Origin: Varibaculum cambriense
Lineage (GTDB): Bacteria; Actinomycetota; Actinomycetes; Actinomycetales; Actinomycetaceae
Direction of reading: 5' to 3'
NCBI RefSeq assembly: GCF_022133705.1
Contig: NZ_JAKNHJ010000003.1
Coordinates: forward strand, 62,001-126,000
Length of the DNA: 64,000 nucleotides
Shown here: piece after piece, positions 44,013 through 54,736 of the stretch
How the letters are laid out: each line of letters starts with the position of its first letter
Numbering within the stretch: position 1 is the stretch's first letter
The notes under the pieces: model-generated
The model's input: only the letters and a program-made list of their open reading frames with translations
Told to the model about the DNA's origin: nothing
The model's database searches: none
Program-made: the position numbers and the translations under genes

Positions 44013-44876
44013 TTAAGCGACTTGGGCTACTTCCCGCAGGGCGCGGTTTAATTTCGGCCATAGTTGCTTGTGGAGGGCGCCGAAAGGCTCTTGCCCTAAA
44101 AAGACTGCTCCCAGGTGCGCTAGAGGATCAATCCACAAAAATGAACCGGATTGCCCAAAGTGTCCGTAAGTTTGCTCGCTGGAGTCAGGCAGTGTCCAGT
44201 GCGGATCTTTGGCGGCGTGGATTTCGCACCCTAATCCCCAGGCATTGTCGCGGTGAAAGCCGTAGCCGGGCACTACCCCAGGCAGCTCAATCCCATCACT
44301 GCGTGACCAGGCAGCAAACAGCTCTGGAGATAGGAAACGCGGGCAGGCGGCCTCGAACGCAAACGCCAAGAGTTCTCGCAGACTCCCGTGCATTCCCCAG
44401 GCGGGTGATTCGGGCAGTTGGCGTTTTATTCCCAGGGGTGAAAGCACCATTTCTTGGGCCCAGGTAGTAAAAGGAATACCGGAGCGCTGGCTGAGTAGTT
44501 CACCAAGAATCTCATATCCAGAATTGGAGTACACCCGGCGGCTTCGGGGGGCGCGGGTAAACTCCCGTTTTTCATGATCGAGGCCGGCCCGGTGCGCGAG
44601 CAAGTCAGCGACACTTACCGGGCGGGGCTCGCTCACTCCTGGTAGCTGTGGCAGAGGCTCGCTAAGATCGAGGACACCGTTTTCTACTGCTCCCAAAACA
44701 GTGCGAGAAGTTACCAGCTTGGTGACCGACATCCAAGGATAGACTTTATCCTGTTCACCCCAGCTTCCAAGTAGCTGACAGCTCCCTGGCAAAGATACAG
44801 ATTCAAAGGAAAAAAGCGCGCAAGAAACTGGAAAAGGAAACTGCGCTAGCACCGCAGCTACTGGATCAGAAGCCAT
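44013..44876 (-). CDS. Serine hydrolase of the beta-lactamase/DD-peptidase-like family
   Basis: 287 aa. Class C beta-lactamase-like fold with S50-V-T-K53 (active-site Ser and Lys), Y116-S-N118 and a GHFGQSGSFLW segment in place of the KTG box. No signal peptide is visible, so it acts in the cytoplasm as an esterase or peptidase rather than as a secreted penicillinase. It lies 12 nt behind the TetR gene in the same direction and is probably under its control. Substrate unknown. Confidence 0.85.
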   Translation of the reverse strand: MASDPVAAVLAQFPFPVSCALFSFESVSLPGSCQLLGSWGEQDKVYPWMSVTKLVTSRTVLGAVENGVLDLSEPLPQLPGVSEPRPVSVADLLAHRAGLDHEKREFTRAPRSRRVYSNSGYEILGELLSQRSGIPFTTWAQEMVLSPLGIKRQLPESPAWGMHGSLRELLAFAFEAACPRFLSPELFAAWSRSDGIELPGVVPGYGFHRDNAWGLGCEIHAAKDPHWTLPDSSEQTYGHFGQSGSFLWIDPLAHLGAVFLGQEPFGALHKQLWPKLNRALREVAQVA

Positions 44877-44888
44877 CCGGGAAAATTC

Positions 44889-45884
44889 CTAGAAGGGGCG
44901 AGCTGCCATAACTGCGGTAAGTGCCGCCACCGCTTCACGCGGCACGACGCCAACATCCGCCAAGGTGTTGTATTCCTCGGTTTCGAGAACACTGTTGATA
45001 ACCAAGCGTCCCAGCAAGTCGATACTGAGAGCCTGGTTCTCTTGCGCGTACTCTAGGTCGTTGGCATTCAGGATGCCGGAACGAACAATCTTGTCCAGAA
45101 TGTCCTCGGGAACGTCCGAAAGACCGTATTTCTCCATTTCTTGGGAGGAAAGGCTGATGTATCCCTTTTCCAACAAATCTTCCAAGGTAAACCCAGCCAC
45201 CTGTTCGATAGCGGCCATTGCCGAGGGGGTAGCAAAACCGCTGGACATGATGGCACGAAGTGCCTTGGGGTTGGAAAGATCGACCTGATTGATAATCAAG
45301 TTAGTGAGGGAAGCGACCACATCTACCCCATCCCTGTTGTAGAGCCACTGGATGTGCAGGCCGTACCATTCGGCCAGAAGGGAATGCGCCAGTGTCTTCG
45401 GATCGGCATCCTTGTTAATCAGATCGTCTGTTTGTAGCTGACTAAATGCGCTAGTCAGCACACTTTGCAAGCCTTCAAATCGGGCTGCGAAGTGATCATG
45501 GGCGGGGTGCACCTCATTAGAGGCTTCCACCGAAAGCATGCACTCCATTTCCACGATCGTGGGGTTAGAGCTGAGTTCTGTAGAAAGTTCAGTGAAGGCG
45601 TTGAACACTTCGAAAGGCTGCATATGTCGCATAGCCTGCACGTCGAAGTTAGAGCGATCCTCGTAGCGTTCAATAACCGCCATGAGTAGGGCTTCTTTGG
45701 AGGGGAAGTGATAGATAACCCCGGGATGGGAAATACCAACACGGCGAGCCACATCGCGCATAGATAGGCCGTGGTAGCCAACTTCTGCAATCATGTCTAC
45801 GGTTGCGTCAAGTATGGCTTCGCGTCGAGCTACGCCACCGGCGTAAGGCCCGCGCTCCCCGCTCTTGTGTGCTGGTTTGGGCAC
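44889..45884 (-). CDS. TetR-family regulator with long C-terminal extension
   Basis: 331 aa. The N-terminal HTH (residues ~20-66; REAILDATVDMIAEVGYHGL, ISHPGVIYHFPSKEALL) is a clear TetR domain. The ligand domain follows to ~205. The last ~125 residues are unusual for the family, which averages ~200 aa. They are acidic and helical (GFTLEDLLEKGYISLSSQEM, YGLSDVPEDILDKIVRSGIL) and do not resemble a domain I can name. The gene is co-directional with the serine hydrolase 12 nt downstream. It probably represses this pair; the inducer is unknown. Confidence 0.87.
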   Translation of the reverse strand: MPKPAHKSGERGPYAGGVARREAILDATVDMIAEVGYHGLSMRDVARRVGISHPGVIYHFPSKEALLMAVIERYEDRSNFDVQAMRHMQPFEVFNAFTELSTELSSNPTIVEMECMLSVEASNEVHPAHDHFAARFEGLQSVLTSAFSQLQTDDLINKDADPKTLAHSLLAEWYGLHIQWLYNRDGVDVVASLTNLIINQVDLSNPKALRAIMSSGFATPSAMAAIEQVAGFTLEDLLEKGYISLSSQEMEKYGLSDVPEDILDKIVRSGILNANDLEYAQENQALSIDLLGRLVINSVLETEEYNTLADVGVVPREAVAALTAVMAARPF

Positions 45885-46121
45885 CTGGGCATCCCCCTCC
45901 CTTTTGCCTACCGCCTATTATCTTTTCTATATCTGGGCACAAAAAACCCAAGCTCTAACTAGGATACAGTTTTTCCCCTCAAACCACCTAACAAATCGAC
46001 CAGATTTCGTAAGCGAATTACATAAACGAAGACCATATTAAGACTTTATTTACTTTTTCTAACGAAAGTAGCGACACACTTCAGATAATCGCCAGTTTTT
46101 AGTAAATAAATAGCAAAACGA
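45885..46121. other. Non-coding gap upstream of the TetR gene
   Basis: AT-rich sequence between the TetR start and the clpB terminator. It should hold the promoter of the TetR-hydrolase pair. I see no gene, RNA or clear repeat in it. Confidence 0.4.
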
Positions 46122-46149
46122 GGCGCCGGGAACTTCCGCCCCCGGCGCC
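46122..46149 (-). terminator. Terminator behind clpB
   Basis: GGCGCCGGG (46122-46130) pairs with CCCGGCGCC (46141-46149) around a 10-nt loop. CGTTTTGC follows on the minus strand. It lies 20 bp after the clpB stop. Confidence 0.7.
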
Positions 46150-46169
46150 GCTTTGCTGACACTATGTCA

Positions 46170-48791
46170 TTAACTTAGCTGAAGATGAAATCTTCCCGCC
46201 GGAACTGCCTGCTGGAGTGGCACTGTGACCTTGATAACCGAGCCATCCTCCCATTTTCCGGACAACAGTCCTTGCGCCAGCTGGTCACCGATTTCGCTTT
46301 GAATTAGGCGGCGCAATGGACGTGCTCCGAATGCCGGGTCATAGCCCCGATTAGCCAGCCAATTCTTCGCGTCCTCACTAACCTCCAGCTGCAACCGGCG
46401 AGACGCTAGCCGCTCCATGACCTGCGCCAGCTGCAAATCCACGATTTTAGCTAGCTGGGTGCGGCTAAGGGGCTGGAAAATCAGAATCTCGTCCAAGCGG
46501 TTCAAGAACTCGGGTCGGAAATTGGCATTGACCGCTTCTTTCACGAGACGTTCTTTCTCGTCCTCGCTTATATCCGGCTGCGTCAAATACTGCGAACCCA
46601 GGTTAGAGGTGAGCACCAAAATTGTGTTGCGAAAATCCACTACCCGGCCTTGCCCATCAGTAAGGCGACCATCATCTAGCACTTGCAGCAGCACATGGAA
46701 GATTTCCGGATGCGCCTTTTCCACTTCATCGAGCAAAATCACCGAATAGGGACGCCGCCGCACTGCCTCCGTAAGCTGGCCGCCCTCTTCATAACCCACA
46801 TATCCGGGAGGGGCTCCGATCAGGCGTGATACCGAGTGTTTTTCTCCGTATTCGCTCATATCGATGCGCACCATCGCGGTGGGATCATCAAAGAGGAAGG
46901 CCGCTAAGGACTTGGCAAGCTCGGTCTTGCCCACCCCGGTAGGTCCGAGGAACAGGAATGAGCCCGTGGGACGATTGGGGTCGGAGACGCCCGCCCGCGA
47001 GCGCCGCACCGCATCTGCCACCGCCTGCACCGCTTGCTCTTGCCCGATTAGCCGTTTACCAATCTCGGTTTCCATATGTAAGAGCTTGTCAGTTTCGGTT
47101 TGCAGCATTTTTCCGGTAGGGATACCGGTCCAGGACTCCACCACTTCGGCGACTTCGGTAGGACCGACTTTGTCCACCACCATGGCCTCTAAACCATCGC
47201 TTTCCTGCTCCTGCTTTTCGGCAGCGGCAATCGCGGCCTGGATTTGCGGGATTTCTCCATTTTGCAGCCGTCCGGCACTTTCCCAATCGCCACTACGCAT
47301 CGCCCGCTCTAACTGGGTGTTTAGCTTATCGAGTTGGGCGCGCAGATCCCCCACTTTATTGCGGGAGGCTTTTTCAGATTCCCAGCGCACATTGAGTTCA
47401 TCCAAGACTTGTTGCTGCTTGCCGATCTCCGCGCGCAAATCTGCTAGCCGGGATTTGGTCTGCTCATCTAGGCCTTCGCCCTCAGAGTCGGCCAGATAGG
47501 CTTCTTCCATTTTCAGCCGGTCAACCTGACGGCGTTTTTCGTCTACCTCCACCGGACTGGAATCTAGCTCCATCCGCAGCCGAGAAGCGGCCTCATCAAT
47601 CAGGTCAATGGCTTTATCCGGCAAGTTGCGGTCGGTGATATAGCGATCCGAAAGTTTCGCCGCCGCCACCAGCGCCCCATCGGTAATCGTGACCTTATGG
47701 TGCGCCTCGTACTTGGGGGCGATCCCGCGCAGAATCGCTACCGTGTCTTCTACCGAGGGTTCGGCTACGAACACCTGTTGGAAGCGGCGCTCTAGCGCCG
47801 GGTCTTTCTCGATATTTTGCCGGTATTCGTCCAGGGTGGTGGCTCCCACCATCCGCAGCTCACCGCGTGCCAGCATGGGTTTAATCATGTTGCCGGCGTC
47901 CATCGCGCCCTCGGAGCCGCCGCCGGCTCCTACTACCGTGTGCAGCTCGTCAATAAAAGTGATGACTTCCCCGCCAGCGTTCTTGATTTCTTCGAGGACG
48001 GCCTTGAGACGCTCTTCAAACTCGCCACGGTATTTGGCGCCGGCAACCATCGCTCCTAAATCTAGGCTAATCAGTTTCTTATTTTGTAAAGACTGGGGAA
48101 CGTCACCGGCTACAATCCGCTGCGCTAGTCCTTCTACCACTGCGGTTTTACCTACCCCGGCCTCTCCGATTAGTACCGGGTTGTTTTTGGTACGCCGCGA
48201 GAGCACTTGGATTACCCGCCGGATTTCTTTATCCCGTCCGATTACCGGATCGAGTTTGCCGCTGCGGGCTACTTCCGTGAGGTCGCGACCATATTTTTTC
48301 AAGGCATCGAAAGAGGCTTCCGGGTCTTCGGAAGTAACCGGATCCTTACGAATTTCCTTAAGCTTTTCGCGCAGCGCTTTTACGCTCGCGCCTGCACTAT
48401 TTAGCAGACGGCTAACGGCGGTTTCCCCTTCAGATTCATCTGCGAGGGCGATTAACAGGTGTTCGGTGGATACGTATTCGTCGGTCAGTTCTCGCGCTAA
48501 ATCTCCGGCTTTATTAATAACCCGCCGCATAGCCAGGGAAGTTTGCACTTCCCCCACCGAGCTACCACTTACGCTGGGCAGATTTCCCAGCATTCGATGC
48601 AGGGGCGCGTTAATCTGTTGGGTACGATTTGGTACTACCGCCTCCAGTAGCGCAAAGGCTATCGAGTCGGTTTGCCCCAGCAGGGCATTTAAGAGATGTT
48701 CTGGCTCTACCTGGGGATTTTTATTGGCCTGCGCGGTTTGTACCGCATCCCCTAAGGCAGCCTGTGATTTAATCGTAAGTTTTGTTTCCAT
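46170..48791 (-). CDS. clpB: ATP-dependent disaggregase ClpB
   Basis: 873 aa. Hexameric AAA+ chaperone that, with DnaK, dissolves protein aggregates. N-terminal Clp_N repeats (1-140) are followed by nucleotide domain 1 with Walker [15 protein letters not shown], the coiled-coil middle domain (~400-520) that marks ClpB rather than ClpA/C, and nucleotide domain 2 with [14 protein letters not shown] and the sensor/arginine-finger block [15 protein letters not shown]. No ClpP-binding loop is expected. The ATG at 48791 has GGGAGGAAAT upstream. An HspR-type inverted repeat at 48857-48877 and a 9-bp hairpin in the leader (48825-48852) lie before it. Heat-inducible through HspR, by inference. Confidence 0.97.
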   Translation of the reverse strand: METKLTIKSQAALGDAVQTAQANKNPQVEPEHLLNALLGQTDSIAFALLEAVVPNRTQQINAPLHRMLGNLPSVSGSSVGEVQTSLAMRRVINKAGDLARELTDEYVSTEHLLIALADESEGETAVSRLLNSAGASVKALREKLKEIRKDPVTSEDPEASFDALKKYGRDLTEVARSGKLDPVIGRDKEIRRVIQVLSRRTKNNPVLIGEAGVGKTAVVEGLAQRIVAGDVPQSLQNKKLISLDLGAMVAGAKYRGEFEERLKAVLEEIKNAGGEVITFIDELHTVVGAGGGSEGAMDAGNMIKPMLARGELRMVGATTLDEYRQNIEKDPALERRFQQVFVAEPSVEDTVAILRGIAPKYEAHHKVTITDGALVAAAKLSDRYITDRNLPDKAIDLIDEAASRLRMELDSSPVEVDEKRRQVDRLKMEEAYLADSEGEGLDEQTKSRLADLRAEIGKQQQVLDELNVRWESEKASRNKVGDLRAQLDKLNTQLERAMRSGDWESAGRLQNGEIPQIQAAIAAAEKQEQESDGLEAMVVDKVGPTEVAEVVESWTGIPTGKMLQTETDKLLHMETEIGKRLIGQEQAVQAVADAVRRSRAGVSDPNRPTGSFLFLGPTGVGKTELAKSLAAFLFDDPTAMVRIDMSEYGEKHSVSRLIGAPPGYVGYEEGGQLTEAVRRRPYSVILLDEVEKAHPEIFHVLLQVLDDGRLTDGQGRVVDFRNTILVLTSNLGSQYLTQPDISEDEKERLVKEAVNANFRPEFLNRLDEILIFQPLSRTQLAKIVDLQLAQVMERLASRRLQLEVSEDAKNWLANRGYDPAFGARPLRRLIQSEIGDQLAQGLLSGKWEDGSVIKVTVPLQQAVPAGRFHLQLS

Positions 48792-48856
48792 TTATTTCCT
48801 CCCGTATTCCCATCCGGGTGGGATGGGGTGTTGTTATTTAGTCCAACACCCCAAAA

Positions 48857-48877
48857 GTTGAGTTTATTCCACTCAAC
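48857..48877 (-). promoter_or_regulatory. HAIR operator (HspR site) of clpB
   Basis: GTTGAGT-N7-ACTCAAC, a match to the HspR-associated inverted repeat CTTGAGT-N7-ACTCAAG except for the outermost base pair, which still pairs. It lies 66 bp before the clpB start in the promoter zone. hspR itself is 1.3 kb away in the same window. Confidence 0.85.
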
Positions 48878-49024
48878 TTTATATTTTTTTGGTTTAGTCC
48901 CTTACTAACGACATTTTCTGTCGCCAAAATCGGCAGGGGAAACCCGCAAGCAAGCACGTCTATGCCCCACTCCACCAAGGAAGCGCCGGCAGCAGTGAAG
49001 AAAAATAGACTTTAAGCCGCAAGA

Positions 49025-50002
49025 CTACCGATAGTAGGAGTTATTTATTAACGCTTGACGGTTATCTCGACCGCGTTTGACCGTCCAAACGATCCCCCAG
49101 ATCAACAACCCGACGCCAGTAAAGCCGATAACCGTGGGCACCACTAAAGCCGCAATCACTGGAGCGAAGGAAAGGTTAGGAAGAATAGAAATTGAGGAGA
49201 TAACAGCCTCTTTATCACCGATAGGCTCGCACTTAACCTTCAAGGTTCCTTGAGAATTGAGGTTGTAAATAAAGGTGTGCTGCGCATCATTCTCCGGGTC
49301 GGAGGCAAAACCAGAAACAAAACTATTATCCCCGGATAGGGACTCAATCTTATCTCCATTAAAAGTAGCGTCACAGCGCACGTTACCGCCGTTAGAGGCT
49401 TCCACAATCAGCAGTGAAGTTCCCTGGTAGTCCGCAGTTCGGGTGATAGAACTAACCCCTGGGTGGGTCTCCATCTTGGAATCTACTTGCAGACCATAAA
49501 CCACTAGCATCGTAACTAAAGTAATCGGCGCTACCACTAGCATCAACACGATTCCCACTACCAAAATAGTGATGGGCACAGCGCGAGATTTTGGAGTTTT
49601 CGGCGGTGTATCCGGATTGTCACCTAGGCCAGAAAAGCTGCCCGGCGCCATATCCCCCGGCCCGCCAGATCGGGGCATTTGCGAGGGGGTATTCCAAGAC
49701 TCATTCCCCCCGTAACCGGGAGGAACGGGAAACTTACGTTGCGGCTGCGAGAAAGACGGAGACTGAGAGGGTTCTGCCCCAAAGTCCGGCGAAGAACCAT
49801 TTGTTCCCCCAAAGCCGGCATTACTTTCCCTGTTAGCTGCTTCTGGCTTGGGCATTTGCCCCGCAGAAGAGGTCGGATGAGAGGAGGCCGACGCTTCCCC
49901 TTGTCGCTGCGTGGCCGGGGTACCAGAATGCAACTCGCCATTCAACACCCATTGTTCCTGTTCCCTAGAGTGCGCGCCGTACCTGTTAGGGGTTTCGCCC
50001 AT
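49025..50002 (-). CDS. Two-span membrane protein with disordered N-terminus, function unknown
   Basis: 325 aa. Residues ~1-140 are a Pro/Ser/Gly/Gln-rich, probably cytoplasmic, disordered stretch. A membrane span lies at ~145-170 (VPITILVVGIVLMLVVAPIT), a ~95-residue outer domain follows with beta-strand character (SLLIVEASNGGNVRCDATFN, two Cys), and a second span at ~280-305 ends in a short basic tail. The ATG at 50002 is chosen because GGGAGG lies 6 nt upstream; the ATG at 50014 is part of that site's context. It sits between hspR and clpB, but nothing in it looks like a chaperone. Such Pro-rich/TM/beta proteins are common and unassigned in Actinobacteria. Confidence 0.75.
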   Translation of the reverse strand: MGETPNRYGAHSREQEQWVLNGELHSGTPATQRQGEASASSHPTSSAGQMPKPEAANRESNAGFGGTNGSSPDFGAEPSQSPSFSQPQRKFPVPPGYGGNESWNTPSQMPRSGGPGDMAPGSFSGLGDNPDTPPKTPKSRAVPITILVVGIVLMLVVAPITLVTMLVVYGLQVDSKMETHPGVSSITRTADYQGTSLLIVEASNGGNVRCDATFNGDKIESLSGDNSFVSGFASDPENDAQHTFIYNLNSQGTLKVKCEPIGDKEAVISSISILPNLSFAPVIAALVVPTVIGFTGVGLLIWGIVWTVKRGRDNRQALINNSYYR

Positions 50003-50041
50003 AGTTCCTCCCATTGATTAGCCTGAGCCCTATTGTAAGCG

Positions 50042-50485
50042 CTAGCCCCGATTTTCGCCCCAAATGATCATTTGCCCTGGCAGATAGGGAACCAGTTCCT
50101 GCCCCCGCACTACCCGTGAGAGCGGGAACTTAGTAAGCGGAGACACTTCACCGGTGGGCGCGGCTGAAAACACTCGTCCGCGTCCTCGTTCATAAACAGC
50201 TAATCTCTGCCGCAAACGTTGATTTTCTGCAGCTAAGCGAGCAGCATCGCGCCGCAACTCCAGCAGGCGTTTAATGCCCGCCAGGTTAATGCCTTCTTCT
50301 TGGGACAGCCGCTGGATTTCTCGCAGTTCCGCGATATCTTCGGCGCTATAACGCCGCCCCCTGCCTTTGGTGCGCTTAGGGATAACTAGCCCGATACGGT
50401 CATATTGCCGCAGAGTTTGCGGATGCATCCCCGCCAACTCTGCGGCTACCGAGATCACATAGAGGGTTTCCATTGATCGCGCCAT
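50042..50485 (-). CDS. hspR: HspR, MerR-family heat-shock repressor
   Basis: 147 aa. The MerR HTH reads YVISVAAELAGMHPQTLRQY, then GLVIPKRTKGRGRRYSAEDI, and a helical dimer region follows. HspR binds HAIR repeats together with DnaK as co-repressor, so free DnaK signals no stress. The sites at 48857, 54442 and 54504 in this window are its natural targets. The start ATG overlaps the dnaJ stop (TAATG). The operon order dnaK-grpE-dnaJ-hspR is the classic actinobacterial one. Confidence 0.95.
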   Translation of the reverse strand: MARSMETLYVISVAAELAGMHPQTLRQYDRIGLVIPKRTKGRGRRYSAEDIAELREIQRLSQEEGINLAGIKRLLELRRDAARLAAENQRLRQRLAVYERGRGRVFSAAPTGEVSPLTKFPLSRVVRGQELVPYLPGQMIIWGENRG

Positions 50486-51492
50486 TAGCTTTTCTCAAGA
50501 CCCAAACGAGGATCGAAACCGGGATGATCTGCCCGGATTGCTTCCCCTAACTGATGGGCAATATCAACTACCCGGCTAGAGGGCTTACGCGGGTTAACTA
50601 TCTGGACGGTAGCCACCACATCTAAACCATTTAGTCCTTTTCCGCGCAAACGCAGTTTAGTGCCCGAATCAGCCCCGGTAGGAATCTTGATGGTGGCTGT
50701 TTTACCTCCGAGCAGGGGCACTTTCACCGTGGCACCTGCCAGCGCTTCTGCCGCAGTCACCGGCAGGCGCATTTGCAAAGCCTTCCCGTCGAAGGAATAT
50801 ACCGGATCCGGCTTTACATGCACCGTTACTACCAGGTCACCGTTCCCTGCTGGACCCGGTCGCCCTTTCCCGCGCAGACGCAGCTTCTTACCATCACGGA
50901 TCTTGCCGGGAATGCGCACGGTCATACTCTTGCCATCCACCGTCAGCTTCATGGTGCTCCCGGCGATAGCGGTGGGAAAATCTAAGGTGACTTCCGCGGC
51001 CAAATCTTGACCTTTACCCCCACCGGGGAAGCCGCCCGGCCCCGCGCCGAAGGAACCGGGCGCCCCATAACTGGCGCGCCCTCCTGACGAAAACAGAGAA
51101 CTAAACATGGAGCCGAGGTCGCCTTCTCCCAGGTTGATCCTAGCGGAGCCGGCCCCGGGAGCGGTTCCGCCCCCAAACATAGCGCCTAATACGTCTTCGA
51201 AGCCTCCGGCCCCACCACGACCTGAAGCGGGGCCGGCGCTGAAACGGGCACCACCGCCCGCCATAGCGCGAATCGCGTCATACTGGCGCTTTTGCTCCGG
51301 GTCAGACAGCACCTGATAGGCTTCCCCGATCGCTTTAAACTTTTCTTCGGCAGCTTTATCGCCGGGGTTTTGATCGGGATGGTATTTACGTGCGAGCTTC
51401 CGGTAAGCCTTCTTAATGGCTAATTGATCTGCTTTTTTTGACACCCCCAGGGTGCCGTAAAAATCTTTGCCTATCCAATCTTGTCCCGCCAT
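50485..51492 (-). CDS. dnaJ: DnaJ-type co-chaperone lacking the zinc finger
   Basis: 335 aa. The J domain (residues ~8-72) has HPD in [16 protein letters not shown] Gly/Phe-rich region (~80-150) leads straight to two client-binding beta domains ([20 protein letters not shown] on). There is no CxxCxGxG zinc-finger cluster, which puts it in the CbpA-like/DnaJ1 group seen in actinobacterial dnaK operons. It stimulates the DnaK ATPase and brings substrates. It starts 22 bp after grpE. Confidence 0.93.
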   Translation of the reverse strand: MAGQDWIGKDFYGTLGVSKKADQLAIKKAYRKLARKYHPDQNPGDKAAEEKFKAIGEAYQVLSDPEQKRQYDAIRAMAGGGARFSAGPASGRGGAGGFEDVLGAMFGGGTAPGAGSARINLGEGDLGSMFSSLFSSGGRASYGAPGSFGAGPGGFPGGGKGQDLAAEVTLDFPTAIAGSTMKLTVDGKSMTVRIPGKIRDGKKLRLRGKGRPGPAGNGDLVVTVHVKPDPVYSFDGKALQMRLPVTAAEALAGATVKVPLLGGKTATIKIPTGADSGTKLRLRGKGLNGLDVVATVQIVNPRKPSSRVVDIAHQLGEAIRADHPGFDPRLGLEKS

Positions 51493-51513
51493 GAATGCTC
51501 ACCTCCTTAATCC

Positions 51514-52389
51514 CTAATCTGGGTTATTGACTATTACTTTCGTTGCCCGTAAGACATTTTCGCCCACTTTATACCCGGGCTGGAGCACCTGGGCGATACT
51601 GGGTTCGCCCTCCCCACCACTTTGCGCCATCAGGGCTTCATGCACGTTCGGGTCGAATTCCTCCCCCACGCTGCCGTAGCGAGTTAGCCCAAAGTTGGTT
51701 TCCAGGGTATTTTCTAGTTTCTTCGCAATTGCTTCAAAGGGGCCTTTTAGGTCTCCGGCATCGCGAGCTGCTTGTACATCGTCGAGGACGCCCAGCAGTA
51801 CCTGCAAGACCGCTTTTTGCCCCTCGCTATGATGAGCCGACATATCTGACTTACTGCGCTTGACATACCCGGAGTATTCCTGCTGTAAGTTATAGGTTTC
51901 CGCTCTTGCGCGCGCAAGCTGTTCGGCAAGCTCTGCCACCTGGGCTTTAAGCTGGTCAACCTCCGAAGTAGACTCCGAATCCGCTTCCGTTTCTGCCGGC
52001 ACACTACCGGCCTCTTCGGTCGGAGCCGGGGTATCTGCGATTTCTTCTCCCAGGCGTGCGGCGAGATCAACGAAAGTTGCATTATCTTCCGATTTTTCGG
52101 CTTCCTTTGCTGTTTCACTGCCTGCAGGCGCCGATTCCTGGAAGACATCCAAGTCTTTCTCAGCGCCCGTTTCCGGCTTTGCATTAGCGGCGCTAGCATC
52201 TGCCGCCGGGGAAGCTTCCGCCCGCCCCTCTTGGCCGTTAGCGGTTACTTCCGGCTTACCCGTTGGTTGCGCTTGGTCTGCCTGCGAGGCGGAAGAATCG
52301 TCCTGATTCTCTGGCTCTGGTTCCGAAGTGGGATGCAATGGGTCTTTCACCTTGATCTTTATCCTCCGTTTCCCATTTTGCTGATCCAA
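51514..52389 (-). CDS. grpE: GrpE nucleotide-exchange factor
   Basis: About 291 aa, longer than the usual ~200 because of an acidic, Ala/Glu/Pro-rich N-terminal ~130 residues. The conserved part has the long helix (VDQLKAQVAELAEQLARARA, AETYNLQQEYSGYVKRS) and the beta domain ending GYKVGENVLRATKVIV. It releases ADP from DnaK. A TTG at 52389 is chosen because a perfect AGGAGG lies 7 nt upstream (52397-52402). The frame can extend to 52419 but without a ribosome site. It sits between dnaK and dnaJ. Confidence 0.92.
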   Translation of the reverse strand: MDQQNGKRRIKIKVKDPLHPTSEPEPENQDDSSASQADQAQPTGKPEVTANGQEGRAEASPAADASAANAKPETGAEKDLDVFQESAPAGSETAKEAEKSEDNATFVDLAARLGEEIADTPAPTEEAGSVPAETEADSESTSEVDQLKAQVAELAEQLARARAETYNLQQEYSGYVKRSKSDMSAHHSEGQKAVLQVLLGVLDDVQAARDAGDLKGPFEAIAKKLENTLETNFGLTRYGSVGEEFDPNVHEALMAQSGGEGEPSIAQVLQPGYKVGENVLRATKVIVNNPD

Positions 52390-52455
52390 ATTCTTACCTC
52401 CTGCCGATGGGGCGCCCACTTTCGCGAGCGCCCCAGACAGTTTGAGACTAAACAG

Positions 52456-54333
52456 TTACTTGTTTTCGTCCTCTTCGTCGACTACTTCCGCATCGATTAC
52501 GTCATCTTCTGCCCCAGCTCCAGCATCCTCAGCACCGGAAGTGCCAGATTCAGACTGGCTTTGTGCTGCCTCAGCCTGGGTCTGGGCGTAGAGAGTTTCC
52601 CCAATCTTTTGCGACTTGGTGTTCAGTTCTTCCATCGCTGTCTTCACGGCCTCGATGTCTTCGCCCTCCAAAGCCTGCTTAACCTTATCGGAGGCTTCCC
52701 GTACCTCTTTAGCGATTTCCTCAGGCAGTTTTTCGGCGTTATCTTTTAGCAGTTTCTCGATTGAGTAAACCGTCTGTTCCGCCGAGTTACGCAAATCGGC
52801 TTCTTCACGCCGTTTCTCATCTTCTTCTGCGTGTGCTTCGGCCTCTTTAACCATGCGGTCGATCTCTTCTTTCGAAAGCGCCGACCCCCCAGAAATAGTC
52901 ATTGACTGTTCTTTATTGGTGTTCTGGTCTTTCGCCGATACGTGCACAATCCCGTTGGTGTCGATATCGAAAGTGACCTCAATCCGAGGAACTCCCATCG
53001 GCGCCGGCAGAATCCCGGTCAGCTGGAAAGTACCTAGCGACTTGTTATCGCGGGTAAAGGTACGCTCCCCTTGGAACACCTGGATTAGCACCGAATCCTG
53101 GTTATCTTCCGCAGTTGAGAAAATCTCCGAATGCTTGGTAGGAATCGCGCTATTGCGCTTAATCAGGGTAGTCATTACCCCACCCTTGGTTTCGATTCCT
53201 AGCGACAAGGGGGTGACATCAATTAGGAGGACGTCGCTACGATCTCCCTGGATAATCCCGGTTTGTAGGGCGGCACCAGTGGCTACCACTTCATCGGGGT
53301 TAACCGACTTATTGGCTTCTTTTCCACCGGTCAAGGTCTTTACCATCTCGGCTACTGCCGGCATCCGGGTGGAGCCACCCACTAGCACCACGTGGTCAAT
53401 ATCTGATACGTGGATCTTGGCATCCGCGATTACCTGCTCGAAGGGCTTGCGGGTGCGTTCCAGCAGATCCTGGGTCATTTCTTCGAAGTGAGCGCGAGTG
53501 AGGCGCTCATCTAGGTGCACCGGGCCAGATTCGGCCATCGACAGGTACTGCAGAGAAATCTGGGTAGAGGTCGCCGAAGATAGTTCCTTCTTGGCTTGCT
53601 CGGCGGCATCGCGTAGGCGCTGAATCGCGATCTTGTCATTCGACAAATCCACACCGGTATTGGTTTTAACGGTACCGATTAGCCAATCCACGATCCGCTG
53701 ATCCCAGTCGTCACCACCGAGGCGGTTATCACCGTTAGTAGCACGCACCTCGATAGTGGAAAAGCCGTCCTCATCCTTCATTACTTCCAGCAAGGAAACG
53801 TCAAACGTACCGCCACCAAGGTCAAATACCAGGATGGATTCGTCCTTTTCGCTCTTTTCTAGTCCGTAGGCAAGAGCCGCGGCGGTGGGCTCGTTTACCA
53901 AACGCAGTACGTTTAGTCCCGCAATTTTACCGGCGTCTTTGGTTGCCTGACGCTGCGCATCATTGAAGTACGCCGGCACGGTGATTACCGCGTCCTGCAC
54001 CGAGTCCCCTAGGTACTCTTCAGCATCTTTCTTCAGCTTGCCCAAAATGAAGGCACTGATCTGCTGGGGGGTGTATTCTTTATCGTCAATTTTTACTTTC
54101 CAGGAGCTGTCTCCCATATGACGCTTCACGGAGGCAATGGTGCGATCTACGTTAGTTACCGCCTGCCGTTTGGCAACTTCGCCCACCAGCACTTCCCCAG
54201 CCTTAGAGAATGCCACTACCGAGGGGGTGGTGCGCTGGCCTTCCGCATTGGCGACAATAGTGGGCTGCCCACCTTCTAGAACCGCAATCGCGGAGTTGGT
54301 GGTGCCCAAGTCAATACCTACTGCACGTGCCAT
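52456..54333 (-). CDS. dnaK: Hsp70 chaperone DnaK
   Basis: 625 aa. ATP-driven folding chaperone. The nucleotide domain has [34 protein letters not shown] and [16 protein letters not shown]. The peptide-binding domain has [19 protein letters not shown]. The acidic C-terminus [12 protein letters not shown] matches the usual EEVKD-like end. The ATG at 54333 follows AAGGAAAG. It is first of the dnaK-grpE-dnaJ-hspR operon with two HAIR-type repeats upstream. Confidence 0.97.
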   Translation of the reverse strand: MARAVGIDLGTTNSAIAVLEGGQPTIVANAEGQRTTPSVVAFSKAGEVLVGEVAKRQAVTNVDRTIASVKRHMGDSSWKVKIDDKEYTPQQISAFILGKLKKDAEEYLGDSVQDAVITVPAYFNDAQRQATKDAGKIAGLNVLRLVNEPTAAALAYGLEKSEKDESILVFDLGGGTFDVSLLEVMKDEDGFSTIEVRATNGDNRLGGDDWDQRIVDWLIGTVKTNTGVDLSNDKIAIQRLRDAAEQAKKELSSATSTQISLQYLSMAESGPVHLDERLTRAHFEEMTQDLLERTRKPFEQVIADAKIHVSDIDHVVLVGGSTRMPAVAEMVKTLTGGKEANKSVNPDEVVATGAALQTGIIQGDRSDVLLIDVTPLSLGIETKGGVMTTLIKRNSAIPTKHSEIFSTAEDNQDSVLIQVFQGERTFTRDNKSLGTFQLTGILPAPMGVPRIEVTFDIDTNGIVHVSAKDQNTNKEQSMTISGGSALSKEEIDRMVKEAEAHAEEDEKRREEADLRNSAEQTVYSIEKLLKDNAEKLPEEIAKEVREASDKVKQALEGEDIEAVKTAMEELNTKSQKIGETLYAQTQAEAAQSQSESGTSGAEDAGAGAEDDVIDAEVVDEEDENK

Positions 54334-54736
54334 GATCTTTCCTTCCTACGAATGTATTTAGTTGGTCTTACTAGCTCTAGGCTCTGGCGGCTGACGCCCG
54401 CTTGTTTCAGTCTTGACGCCTTCCGATCAGATTTCATAAACCTTGAGCCTTACACGCTCAAGGCTACCAAATACTGGCGGAGTATCAAGCCGAACCTTCA
54501 AAACCTGAGTCTACTTAACTCAACTTTAAATGCGTAACTTTTATTCCCCTATTTCTAAATATTTTTAAGAAAAGCCCTTAAAAGTGCGCCAAACTGGGGT
54601 TTTACCCTAAACAAAACTCGGTCACGACCAACTAATTCCCAAAATTTAGCCCGCTAAGGTCAAGTTACTTCCCAAATTGCGCTGGGAGCGTATATCTTTT
54701 CTAGGTAAGAGCCTTCCGCGCAGTAAAGGAGAAATC
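54334..54736. promoter_or_regulatory. dnaK promoter region with two HAIR operators
   Basis: Two HspR-type inverted repeats lie upstream of dnaK. CTTGAGC-N7-GCTCAAG at 54442-54462 is a perfect palindrome with 7-nt spacing. CCTGAGT-N7-ACTCAAC at 54504-54524 is a decayed copy 42 bp further upstream (four turns between centres at ~62 bp is about six turns). The rest of the 400-bp gap is AT-rich, with nothing else recognised except the promoter zone of the GNAT gene. Confidence 0.82.
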
